Positions 41,201 to 49,914 of a stretch of DNA of 61,472 nucleotides are shown here, piece by piece. The position numbers and the translations under genes were made by a program. Every line of letters begins with the position of its first letter. Position 1 is the first letter of the stretch. This stretch comes from Verrucomicrobiota bacterium (GTDB lineage Bacteria > Verrucomicrobiota > Verrucomicrobiia > Chthoniobacterales > UBA10450), in assembly GCA_003221195.1 (NCBI GenBank), contig QHQO01000019.1, positions 1-61,472 of the forward strand, written 5' to 3'. The notes under the pieces are model-generated. The model saw only the letters and a program-made list of their open reading frames with translations, searched no databases and had not been told where the DNA came from.

Positions 41201-44200
41201 CGCGATAAGATTTTTGGCGCGCGTGTAGAGATCGAACCCGCTGATGTCGCTTGTGGGCGGTCGTTCGATCGCGGCCTCTTCGCTTGGTGAAAGTTTAGCC
41301 TGCAACTGATCGGCGATCGCTTTGGCGATCTCGCTTTGAATAGCGAACACGTCCGCGAGATCGCGATCGTACGTCTGGCCCCATAGACGCCGATCGGTGC
41401 GCGCATCGACCAATTGCGCATTGACCCGCACGCGATTGGCAGAGCGCTGAACACTTCCTTCTAGCATATGCGCTACTCCGAGTTCCCGGCCGATCTTGCG
41501 TAGATTGCGCGCGACCCCGGCCTTGTATTGCATCACAGATGTGCGGCCGATCACTTTCAGATCGGCGATCCTAGCCAAGTCGGTTAGAAGTTCATCCTGC
41601 ACGCCCCCGGCGAAAAATGCGTTTTCTTCGTCGTTGCTCAAATTTTCAAATGGCAACACAGCAATCGACTTTTCTGAAACCGGCACCTCTTCTAGCGTCA
41701 GTTCTTGAAAACGCGGATCGTTGCGAATTTTGTCCCAGAGCGGATCGAATCGGAGCGTTGCCGGAGTAAGAAACGTCGCACTGCCAAATCGTGTATGCAG
41801 CAGCCGCTTCAGCATGGGAATCGCGTGATCGGCACCACCGAGCTGCGCGTAAATGCGTGCCATGTCGTCCTCTGAATTCGTTCCGAATCCCGGATGTTTG
41901 GAACTTCGGAGCAGGGCCATGGCTTTTTCTCCTTCGGCGATAGCGGAAGCTGCGTCGCCCAAACCTGCGTAGGCCTCGGCCAACCGAATGTGAGTGTCTG
42001 CCTCCACACCTGAACCCGTTGCGAGCTCGCGGCGAAAACTTTCTATCGCTTTTTTGTACGTTGCGCTCGCCGCGGCTATGTCGCCAGCGAGTTGCTGGCT
42101 GAAAGCGAGCGAAAGAATATCCAGCGGGTCGCGTTGCCGGCGATCAACGGCTAAATCCTTTGAGAGTATCTCGACGGCCGCAGCATAATTGCGCTGAAAC
42201 AGCGCATACATAGCGCGCCGGTTCGCCGGGAGCTCCGGATTTGCAAGCAGTGGTTCGGCCGCTTGCAGATCGCCAATCGCTATAAGCGCATCGGCTTTTG
42301 TCAGAAGGGCACGGGCATTGGTCGGATCCCACGCGAGTATGCGGTCCAGTGTGGCCAGAGCTTCGGGGAAACGGCGCATCGCGCAGTAGGTCAGCGCCAG
42401 GTTGTTAGAGGCAGTGATGTTACGAGGATCGAGCTCGATGGCGCGTCGTAGTTCCGCAACAGCCTCGTCCCAATGCCCGCGTAATCGTTGCTTCAGGGCG
42501 ATCGCCTCTATAACATCAGCGCTATTCGGAAGACCCTGTTCGGCTTGCCTGAATTCCCCGAGCGCGCGCGTGTCGTCCTGCTCGTTATATCCGCGAGCGA
42601 GATGGACTTCCGGCAGGTTCGGATCGAGCGCGAGTGCGTGATTGAGGGAGTCCTTGGCCGCCGCCCGCCGCGCCCAGCTTGGCTCGAATCCTTTCCAGAT
42701 ACTCCGCATCTGTGCGATCGAGAGATATGCCCAGGCCAACGTGAAATTGGGATCCAACTTTACTGCTTCCTGGTACAAGCGAATTGCACCCTCAACATCA
42801 CCTTCCGCGTGAAAACCCCAGCCGACCGGAATCGCTCGCGCACGCAAATATGCATCGTAAGCAGCAGGATTGTTCGTGGGCTTGGCCACAACTCGCGCTT
42901 TCTCCTGCGGACTGAGCGTGGCACCCACCGCGTTGGCAATGTCTCTCGCCAGTTCGCCCTGCAAAGAAAGCGAGTCCGCCAGAGTGCGATCATAGTTCTC
43001 ACCCCAAAGATGACGGTCCATTTGCGCATCAATCAATTGGACAGAAACGCGCACACGATCTCCTGATCGACGGACGCTGCCTTCCACCACGTTGTTAACA
43101 CCCAGTTGCTGCGCGATCTCTTTAAGATTGCGTTTGGTGCCGCTCTTGTACTGCATCACGGAAGTGCGGCTGATCACTTTCAGCTCCTTGATCTTGGAAA
43201 GGTTCGAGAGCAACTCGTCTTGTACGCCATCGGCGAAAAACGCGTTCTGCTTGTCTTCGCTCAGGTTTTGCAGAGGCAGCACGGCGATGCTTTTGTCCGG
43301 CGGTAAGCTCGTTGTCAGGTTGCGTTGGCGAAAGAATGGAAACGTCAGCGCTAGCGCAGCTGCTAACAGCATCACCACGAGAGCAACCGGCGATCGTGCC
43401 CAGCGCAGCCATAAAGGAGCAGCGGCGCGTTGCAATTTGAATTCCAGTCTCCGCCGCAGCTCTTTGAGCGCGTGAAGTATCTCGTGCGCGCTGTGATACC
43501 GTTCTTCGCGATCTTTGCGCAGCGTTTTGCTGATGATCTGCTGAAGCTCGGCAGACGGGTGCGCGAGATAACGCGTGAGCGACGGCGGCTCTTTATCAAG
43601 AATCGCAGACATCACCTTTTGTGGCCCCGCCTGCAACGCCCCGCCTGCATCGCTTGCATTGCGGGCAGGTGTAGCACTGCGGGCAGGTGTGTCACCGGTG
43701 AATGGCGTATGCCCGGTTACCATTTCATAAAGCACCACCCCGAGACTCCAGATGTCGGTCCTTTTATCAATCTGCTCGCCGCACGCCTGCTCAGGTGACA
43801 TGTAGCGAACAGTTCCCAAGATCGACCCCAGATTGGTTTCAACCAGCAACAGCGCTTCGTTTTTCGGCATCGATGTTGGCAGCTCCTGCTCGGCAAGCTT
43901 TGCGATCCCAAAATCGAGCACTTTCGCGTAGCCATCCGGCCGAAGCATGATGTTCTCCGGCTTAATGTCGCGATGGACAATTCCTGCTTGATGCGCCGCC
44001 GCGAGCGCACTCGCCACCTGGATCGCGACATCAAGCGCTTCACTCAAATGCATTGGCCCGCGCTGTAAACGTTCGCGCAGCGTCTCGCCTTCGATCAGTT
44101 CGCTGGCGATGTAATGAATTGAGTGATCCTCCCCGATCTCGTAAACGGTCAAGATATTTGGATGATTGAGCGCAACTACGGCGCGCGCTTCTTGTTGAAA

Positions 44201-44584
44201 TCGCTTCAGGCGCTCCGGCTCGCCGGTAAAACGCATCGGCAGAAGTTTGAGCGCGGCCTTGCGGCCCGCTGTAATATCGATGGCCAGATAGACTTCACCC
44301 ATCCCGCCGGTGCCGATCGATTCAGAAATTTTGTAGTGGCCGATCGTTTGGCCGACGAGCGAATCAGCTTGGCCGTTTTGAATAATCTTGGTCGCGAGAC
44401 CAACAGCTGACGTTTCGATGAAGCTGGCTGCTCGTTGACGTGAAGCCAGAAGGGCTTCAACTCTGCGCCGCAAAACCTCATCGCCTCCACACGCCGTGTC
44501 CAGGAATGTGCTAATCTGGTCCGGCTGGTGATCTAGCGCTGCGCGAAAAATTTCCTCAATCGCTTGGAACCGCGCCGGCGTCAT
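38281..44584 (-). CDS. Giant Ser/Thr kinase with three TolB-TPR modules, one frameshift
   Basis: About 2,100 codons from ATG at 44584. The kinase domain (about 90-350) has GTGGMGEVYLAID, AALKLLPM, HRDIKPENIMLRP near residue 203, DFGIAK and SPEQ. One membrane segment lies near 405 (VALVVMLLAAALALTFPFF). Then come three successive units, each a TolB/FlgO-like domain plus TPR-like repeats, starting near 425 (SIAVLPLQNLSEDKQNAFFA), 971 (SIAVLPFENLSNDEENAFFA) and 1533 (SIAVLPFENLSKDEENAFFA). The reading frame breaks at a six-base homopolymer at 39142-39147; removing one base joins it smoothly to the last 240 codons (ARIDRRQNRWDSAV onwards). Typical relatives carry one module. A GAATGACGAA repeat precedes the start and an ECF factor lies upstream. 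Confidence 0.88.
43629..43692. repeat. Short repeat inserted in frame in the giant kinase
   Basis: Two copies of GCGGGCAGGTGT with related CGCCTGCA units encode about 20 residues (TPARSATPARNASDAGG). They sit between GHTPFTGD and QKVMSAILDKEPP, an exposed loop after subdomain IX of the kinase. Confidence 0.55.
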
Positions 44585-44589
44585 AAACG

Positions 44590-45170
44590 GGAAAATGACG
44601 AAATCCGAATGTCGAATGACGAAAGAATGACGAAGCTCGAATGACGAAAGCATTCGGCTTCGCAGGGTTTGGATGTTCGCATCGCGTTAGTCTTTTGCCT
44701 TGTTTCTCCAAATTCTGGAGAAGATTAGATGTAGCTCCTTTGCTTCAAGCCAGAGCACTCGAGCTTGTGGTTTCAATTCCGGCACGGCCCGAACGGCCAT
44801 TCGAAGGAAATGCTTGCTTTCGCGCGCTTCCTTCCGGCAAATGCCAATGCTTTTCAAAAAATCCTTTTTGGAGACTGCGTCGTCGGCTTCGACGTAGTTA
44901 GCACCCACGCTCGTGCCGGCCCCAACAAGTTGACCGATAATTCGATTGGTTACCGGATTTTGTGGAATCGTCTTCGCAAAATCGATGATCGCTTCGCCAA
45001 ATCGGGCCGTTCGTTCTTCCAAATCGTAATCGCGTTTTGTCTCTGGTTCTTCACGAACGAGGCCTGCCCCATCGTCCCAAAACGCATCGTCAGCGCCCGC
45101 CTCCAGGCCTTTTGATTTCGTCATTCCTTCGTCATTCGTCATTCGAACTTCGTCATTTCTATCAGGTCGC
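44590..45170. mobile_element. Four-helix-bundle gene flanked by inverted GAATGACGAA arrays
   Basis: Left flank (44600-44660) has AATGACGAAATCCGAATGTC and GAATGACGAAGCTCGAATGA. Right flank (45115-45165) has the same phrases in inverse orientation (TCGTCATTCCTTCGTCATTC, CGAACTTCGTCATTT). They enclose one small gene and separate the ECF sigma gene from its expected kinase partner. This looks like an inserted mobile unit of about 580 bases. No transposase is seen, so movement would need help in trans. The inference rests on flank symmetry. Confidence 0.5.
44687..45124 (-). CDS. Four-helix bundle (S23/IVP-like) protein
   Basis: About 145 residues. The core has the family features: YDLEERTARFGEAIIDFAKT, NRIIGQLVGAGTSVGANYVE, ADDAVSKKDFLKSIGICRKE and SKHFLRMAV. 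Such proteins were first noticed in 23S rRNA intervening sequences, and related folds include the Avd accessory proteins of retroelements; most are of unknown function. ATG at 45124 lies within the flanking GAATGACGAA repeat, so the true start may be further in, near the DYDLEERT stretch. It is placed between an ECF sigma gene and a kinase gene, apparently by insertion. Confidence 0.85.
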   Translation of the reverse strand: MTKSKGLEAGADDAFWDDGAGLVREEPETKRDYDLEERTARFGEAIIDFAKTIPQNPVTNRIIGQLVGAGTSVGANYVEADDAVSKKDFLKSIGICRKEARESKHFLRMAVRAVPELKPQARVLWLEAKELHLIFSRIWRNKAKD

Positions 45171-45740
45171 GTTATGCAATTCCGTGTACAGCCACACCTT
45201 GGCAAATTCCCAGTCACGCCTAGCGGTGATCCGTGAAATCTTGAGCACTTCGGCTATCTCGTCGTAGTTCAGCCCGCCAAAATATTTCAGCTCGACTACC
45301 TGAGCTTTTCTCGAGTCGAGTGTGGCCAGCGTTTCCAATGCCTCGTGCAGATCGACAATCTCCTTTGATTCCTCCGGAGAGACGAGCGCCGCTTCGTCGA
45401 GATCGATTTTGAGCGCGCCGCCGCCGCGCTTTTGGGCCTGCTGACTTCTTGCGTAGCTAACCAGGATTTGGCGCATCGCGCGTGCGGCAACAGCAAAGAA
45501 GTGCGCGCGGTTCTGCCAGCGCGGATTGGTTTGATCGGCCAGGCGCAGATAAGCCTCATTAACCAGGGCCGTCGTTTGCAGTGTGTAATCGCGGCGTTGT
45601 CCACTCAAATGATGATGGGCAACCCGTCGGAGTTCTTCATAAACTAGCGGGGTCAATTCCGCGAGAGCAGCATCATCCCCGTGACTCCATTGTACTAGGA
45701 GCTCGGTCACTCTCTGCTGAGAGACCGACGGCGCATCCAT
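45162..45740 (-). CDS. ECF RNA polymerase sigma factor
   Basis: 192 residues. Sigma-2 region: LTPLVYEELRRVAHHHLSGQ, TTALVNEAYLRLADQTNPRW and NRAHFFAVAARAMRQILVSY. Sigma-4 region: QVVELKYFGGLNYDEIAEVL then KISRITARRDWEFAKVWLYT. This is the TIGR02999-type ECF factor normally found next to Ser/Thr kinases with TPR domains. Here the giant kinase gene lies downstream on the same strand, separated by the four-helix-bundle unit. No anti-sigma gene is seen; the kinase may regulate it (inference). The last codons lie beside the repeat flank. Confidence 0.93.
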   Translation of the reverse strand: MDAPSVSQQRVTELLVQWSHGDDAALAELTPLVYEELRRVAHHHLSGQRRDYTLQTTALVNEAYLRLADQTNPRWQNRAHFFAVAARAMRQILVSYARSQQAQKRGGGALKIDLDEAALVSPEESKEIVDLHEALETLATLDSRKAQVVELKYFGGLNYDEIAEVLKISRITARRDWEFAKVWLYTELHNAT

Positions 45741-45890
45741 AACCGGTTTTCACAGACTATCAGCCCAAGAAATCTCTGCACGCCGAAATCGTGGTCAAAA
45801 AAATCTCAATTCAGATGATCACTTTGATCGCTCTTTTGCGTTTTCTCGCAATGAAAGGCAAACCTCAAAACCAAAAGAAAGGAACAAACA

Positions 45891-46451
45891 ATGAATCCAC
45901 TGACTCAGTTCAAAAAGATCCGAATCCTCCCACTCCTCATCGCACCTGCGCTCGTCACGTTGACGGCCGCGCCAGCCCTGGCAACGCCCAACTGCGGAGT
46001 TGTCACCGACAACCTTTTATACCCTGGACAACCTGTAGACACCGCGCACGCCGCTCACTTCCCGTCCGGCTCGCTGAACTTGATGTGTAGAAGCAACCTG
46101 CCGGATTGGCTTCTCCACACAAGAGTAAGAGGCGATTCGGACCTCTATGTCACCAAGCACACGTTCCCAGTGGGGGCTCACACTGGGTGGCACACGCATC
46201 CTGGTCCGAGCCTTATCACAGTCGTAGCTGGAGAGCTTACAGTGTACGAGTCTGACAGTCCGAACTGCACGCCAACCGTCTACCACACAGGCGAGAGCTT
46301 CACTGATGTAGGCTGCGGCGACGTACATCTGGTGCGCAACGAGGGTACCGTCCAGGCGATGGACGTCGCGGTCCAGATTGTTCCGGCGGGCGCACCGAGA
46401 AGGATCGATGCTGATCAGCCAGCTAGTTGTCCAGTCATTAGCTGCCCGTAA
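45891..46451 (+). CDS. Exported cupin-domain protein
   Basis: 186 residues. Signal peptide about 1-31 (LLIAPALVTLTAAPALA). A single cupin barrel has the first metal motif as TGWHTHPGPSLITVVAGELT and the second in GDVHLVRNEG. Four or more cysteines (for example in SDSPNCTPT and CGDVH) may form disulfides outside the cytoplasm. Substrate is unknown. The ribosome-binding site AAAGGAA lies 7 bases before the ATG, and a strong terminator follows, so this is a single-gene unit. Confidence 0.85.
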   Translation: MNPLTQFKKIRILPLLIAPALVTLTAAPALATPNCGVVTDNLLYPGQPVDTAHAAHFPSGSLNLMCRSNLPDWLLHTRVRGDSDLYVTKHTFPVGAHTGWHTHPGPSLITVVAGELTVYESDSPNCTPTVYHTGESFTDVGCGDVHLVRNEGTVQAMDVAVQIVPAGAPRRIDADQPASCPVISCP

Positions 46452-46486
46452 TTGGCCATACTGAGATCGAGAAAGATTCGCAACTA

Positions 46487-46521
46487 GTCGCCACGCTCCC
46501 TCAGCGTGGCGACTTTGTTTT
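46487..46521 (+). terminator. Rho-independent terminator
   Basis: GTCGCCACGCT, loop CCCTC, AGCGTGGCGAC, then TTTGTTTT. An 11-bp perfect stem 35 bases after the cupin gene. Confidence 0.88.
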
Positions 46522-46615
46522 GGGGAACGGTGCGAAGATCGGCCGCGGCTTAAATCGGAAGGGATGCGGCGTTGAAGGTTGGACGTTTGGCTCTCGATTA
46601 GTAAATTGACGAGCC

Positions 46616-47656
46616 ATGCGATTCCGGAGTTACAAAAACACCGACCTGACGGTTAGCGAAGTCGGCTTTGGTCTGTGGACAATTTCCACCGGGTGGTGGG
46701 GGAATTTTACCGAGGGTGAAGCGATCTCTCTCATGCATAGGGCATTCGACCTCGGTGTCACGTTATTCGACGCGGCCGATACCTACGGGAATGGTTTGAG
46801 CGAGGAGCTGATTGCCAAGGCGTTCCCAAATCAACGGGACGAAATCGTGATCGCCACCAAAGTCGGTTACGACTTTGTGCATTACGGTGAGGGGCGCGGA
46901 CGGGGGCAGCGGGAAATTCCGCAGGACTTTTCACTGGAAGCAGTAATGCGCGCAACAGATGCAGCCCTGAAGCGGCTAAAAACAGACCGGATCGATCTCC
47001 TGCAACTGCACAATATTCGAATGGAGCAGGTTTATGACAATGCGCTCTGGACCACTCTCGAGGAACTAAAATCGGCTGGGAAAGTTCGCTATTATGGCAT
47101 CGCGCTGGGACCGGCGATTGGCTGGCTTTACGAAGGCCTGAATTGTATTCGCGAACGGGACATCACCAGCGTGCAGCACATTTACAACATGCTCGAGCAA
47201 CATCCCGGGCGCAGTATTCACGACGCGGCCACCGACGCTGACAAAGACACAATGTTCCTAATTCGCGTGACGCATTCATCCGGAATGCTCGAAGGGAACT
47301 ACACTGCGGAAACAACCTTCCCGCCCACCGATCATCGCAGTCATCGACCGCGCAGTTGGTTGCTCAACGGCGTCAAGAAGGTTGAGAAATTGCGTTTCCT
47401 TGAAAATTCCGAGCGCACGCTCGGACAAGCGGCATTGCAATGGTTGCTCGCCGACAATCGTGTGGCTTCGACGCTGCCGAATATTTACAACGAAGAACAG
47501 CTCGTTGAATTCGCCAAAGCACCGGAATGCCCGTCGCTTACTGCCGACGACATGACGAAGATCGAGCAACTTTATTCTGAGAATTTCGGAATCGAGGAGG
47601 CACCACCGAAGTTCAAGGGCACGATGGAGCTGCCGAAGGAAACTGCGGCCGCGTAG
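46616..47656 (+). CDS. Aldo/keto reductase
   Basis: 346 residues. The catalytic tetrad of the superfamily is visible: Asp and Tyr in FDAADTYGNGLSEEL, Lys in IVIATKVGYDF and His in LLQLHNIRME. NADPH-binding elements occur near the C-terminus (LGQAALQWLLADNRVASTLP). The enzyme probably reduces a small aldehyde or acts on a sugar; substrate unknown. It stands alone between a terminator and a repeat element. Confidence 0.9.
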   Translation: MRFRSYKNTDLTVSEVGFGLWTISTGWWGNFTEGEAISLMHRAFDLGVTLFDAADTYGNGLSEELIAKAFPNQRDEIVIATKVGYDFVHYGEGRGRGQREIPQDFSLEAVMRATDAALKRLKTDRIDLLQLHNIRMEQVYDNALWTTLEELKSAGKVRYYGIALGPAIGWLYEGLNCIRERDITSVQHIYNMLEQHPGRSIHDAATDADKDTMFLIRVTHSSGMLEGNYTAETTFPPTDHRSHRPRSWLLNGVKKVEKLRFLENSERTLGQAALQWLLADNRVASTLPNIYNEEQLVEFAKAPECPSLTADDMTKIEQLYSENFGIEEAPPKFKGTMELPKETAAA

Positions 47657-47663
47657 CACGTCA

Positions 47664-47770
47664 TCCTGAGCGCAAGCGAAGGATCTCGCACACATAGCTT
47701 AATCACCCAAGGTCTGAGAGACCGTGCACTGTGATTGTGAGGTCCCTCACTTTGTTCGGGATCACAGGCG
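47664..47770. repeat. CGTCATCCTGAGCG-type repeat
   Basis: CGTCATCCTGAGCGCAAGCG and AAGGATCTC on the left; GGTCCCTCACTTTG and GATCACAGGC on the right. It is the same family as the insertion in uvrC and the repeat at 54150-54190. Confidence 0.55.
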
Positions 47771-47783
47771 TTCTGTAAGACGA

Positions 47784-49709
47784 TTAGTCTGATTCGTCTT
47801 CTTCCTCTACTGGCTCGGCGCGGCGGACTTCCGGCTGCTCGCGCTCGCGACGCTGTCGCTGGCCGACTACCTTTTCGCTCTTGTAAATTTCTTTGAAAAC
47901 ATCGGCAATCATTGGGGCAGCTGCAGAGCCGCCGTGGACTTTGCTGCCGACGTCGCCTTCGTAGAGTGCTGCGAATGCATATCGCGGTTGATCAGCTGGC
48001 ATAAACCCCGCGAACCATGCCGCAGTGCGCTCTTTGTTTTTGGGTCCCCATTGTGCCGTGCCAGTTTTTCCGGCGACCTCAGCATTATCGAGGCTGGCCT
48101 GATGCGCGGTGCCGCCCGCGCTATTCACAACGTCGATCATTCCCGTGTGCAATTCGTCCAGCGTCTCGGACGACAGGTTTAACGTTCTCTTCGCTCGCAC
48201 CGAATAGGCAGTAACTATTTGGTTATCGAATGTCTGCACCTGTTGAACCAGCCGTGTTTGATAGAATGTCCCGCCGTTTGCTACGACACCCATGGCCTGG
48301 GCCATTTGTAACGGAGTGACTTGTATGTCCCCCTGGCCAATCGACATATTTGCGATGTCCCCATTGAGCAGCCTGCGACCGTGCGTTGCCTTCATGTATT
48401 CATCGTTGGGAACACGGCCTTCCGCCTCGCCGCGCAAGGGGATCCCACACTTTGCGCCGAAGCCCAATGCTAATGCCCAATCGATGATGGGTTGCGCGCC
48501 GGTCCTGATCCCAACCTGGTAAAACCATGTGTCGCACGATTCGGTGAGCGCTTGCACGAAATTTAATGCGCCGCGATTGCCCTTTTTCCAATTATGGAAA
48601 GTGACATTGCCAATCTGAATTGACGGAACGCATTGATATTCGTCGTCCGGCTGAATGGCACGGCTTTCGAGCGCGGCGATTCCGACGGCAATTTTGAAGG
48701 TCGACCCAGGCGGATAAGACGAACGATACGCTCGCGGCAAAAGCGGAATATCCTTGTCATCTTGCAACAACTTGAGTTGTTCGACTGATATCGAAGGAAC
48801 AAACAAATTTGGATCATAGGTAGGCCAGGAGGCCAACGCCAGAATGTCGCCGTTGTTTGGATCGATAATCACAATTGCGCCGCGTTTTGCTTTCGCTTCC
48901 AGCGCCTTTTCAGCAAGCTGCTGGAGACGCAGGTCAATCGTGGTGACCACATTGTACCCGGGGTCGGGCGGAGTAATCAGTTTCTCGGAGGTCTTCCGAC
49001 CGTCCTTGTCAAAGGTGAGTTTGTATTCGCCGTGCTTGCCGGTGAGCATTTCGTTAAACGTTTGCTCCAGTCCTTCGCGTCCTTCGGTTTCAGGCCATAA
49101 GGTCTCGTGATTATCAACAATCCCATCCGGATTTCGCCCGGTCTTGCCGGTGTAACCGATAATTTGGCCGGCGACTTTTCCATTCGGATAAACGCGCACG
49201 TAGATCGGCCGCACAATCACGCCAGGCGGCGGATTATTTTTAATCTGTTCGTACTCCAACTGGCTAAGATTCTGCGCGATCTCCATCGGCATGACACCCC
49301 TGTTGCGGTAATGGCGAAGAATCGCTTCGTCAGAAATCTTAAGTCTGCGACCAATGAGCCTGGCGGTTCTGTCGATCTTTTCTCTCGCAAAGCTAAGTGC
49401 TTGCGCATCGGAAAAATCAAGGGGCGTAGGGAAATTGATAGCGAGATTGTAGCTGAGCCGATTTTGCGCGAGCGATTCGCCATTGCGGTCTGTGATCTGG
49501 CCGCGCGGCGCTGGAACATCAAGGATGTAAGTGCGCGCGAGTTTTTGTGTTTCAAACGTCGGCACAATTGTTTCCTCTTCGGTTTGTGGAGGTGTGGTTG
49601 TGCTCGGCACAGCAGACGGAGCCAGCGCCTGGGCACATAATGCGGTCGACATTGCCAGGATCGAGAACGCGATCCACAAACCGCCCAAAGTTCCCCAGAG
49701 TGACCTCAT
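47784..49709 (-). CDS. mrdA: Penicillin-binding protein 2 (peptidoglycan transpeptidase)
   Basis: 641 residues. N-terminal membrane anchor (LWIAFSILAMSTALCAQALA), dimerisation domain with APRGQITDRNG, and transpeptidase domain with the active Ser in PPGSTFK (near residue 340), the second motif SCDTWFYQ and the third GKTGTAQWG. PBP2 builds the lateral wall with RodA. No rodA or mreB is in the window. The C-terminus is a charged tail (QRREREQPEVRR). It lies downstream of uvrC on the same strand, after an 82-base tandem duplication. Confidence 0.9.
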   Translation of the reverse strand: MRSLWGTLGGLWIAFSILAMSTALCAQALAPSAVPSTTTPPQTEEETIVPTFETQKLARTYILDVPAPRGQITDRNGESLAQNRLSYNLAINFPTPLDFSDAQALSFAREKIDRTARLIGRRLKISDEAILRHYRNRGVMPMEIAQNLSQLEYEQIKNNPPPGVIVRPIYVRVYPNGKVAGQIIGYTGKTGRNPDGIVDNHETLWPETEGREGLEQTFNEMLTGKHGEYKLTFDKDGRKTSEKLITPPDPGYNVVTTIDLRLQQLAEKALEAKAKRGAIVIIDPNNGDILALASWPTYDPNLFVPSISVEQLKLLQDDKDIPLLPRAYRSSYPPGSTFKIAVGIAALESRAIQPDDEYQCVPSIQIGNVTFHNWKKGNRGALNFVQALTESCDTWFYQVGIRTGAQPIIDWALALGFGAKCGIPLRGEAEGRVPNDEYMKATHGRRLLNGDIANMSIGQGDIQVTPLQMAQAMGVVANGGTFYQTRLVQQVQTFDNQIVTAYSVRAKRTLNLSSETLDELHTGMIDVVNSAGGTAHQASLDNAEVAGKTGTAQWGPKNKERTAAWFAGFMPADQPRYAFAALYEGDVGSKVHGGSAAAPMIADVFKEIYKSEKVVGQRQRREREQPEVRRAEPVEEEDESD

Positions 49710-49735
49710 TCGAAAAGAGTCTGCGTTAATCTGCG

Positions 49736-49899
49736 AATGGAGCTGATGGGATCAAGCGACATAGAAGGCAAAGCCGCGATGGGTAGCGGCGAGCGAGCTG
49801 GGAAGCGAGCGAGTTTCAATGGAGCTGATGGGATCAAGCGACATAGAAGGCAAAGCCGCGATGGGTAGCGGCGAGCGAGCTGGGAAGCGAGCGAGTTTC
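49736..49899. repeat. Tandem duplication of an 82-base unit
   Basis: Two copies of the sequence beginning AATGGAGCTGATGGGATCAA and ending GGGAAGCGAGCGAGTTTC. The copies appear identical, so the duplication is recent. It lies in the gap between uvrC and the PBP2 gene, with GCGAGCGAGC-type content. Confidence 0.95.
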
Positions 49900-49914
49900 A
49901 AATCTACGGATAAA

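Noticed and set aside
44641-45115. Plus-strand frames opposite the four-helix-bundle gene.
   Set aside because: Shadow frames; the minus-strand protein shows clear family sequence.
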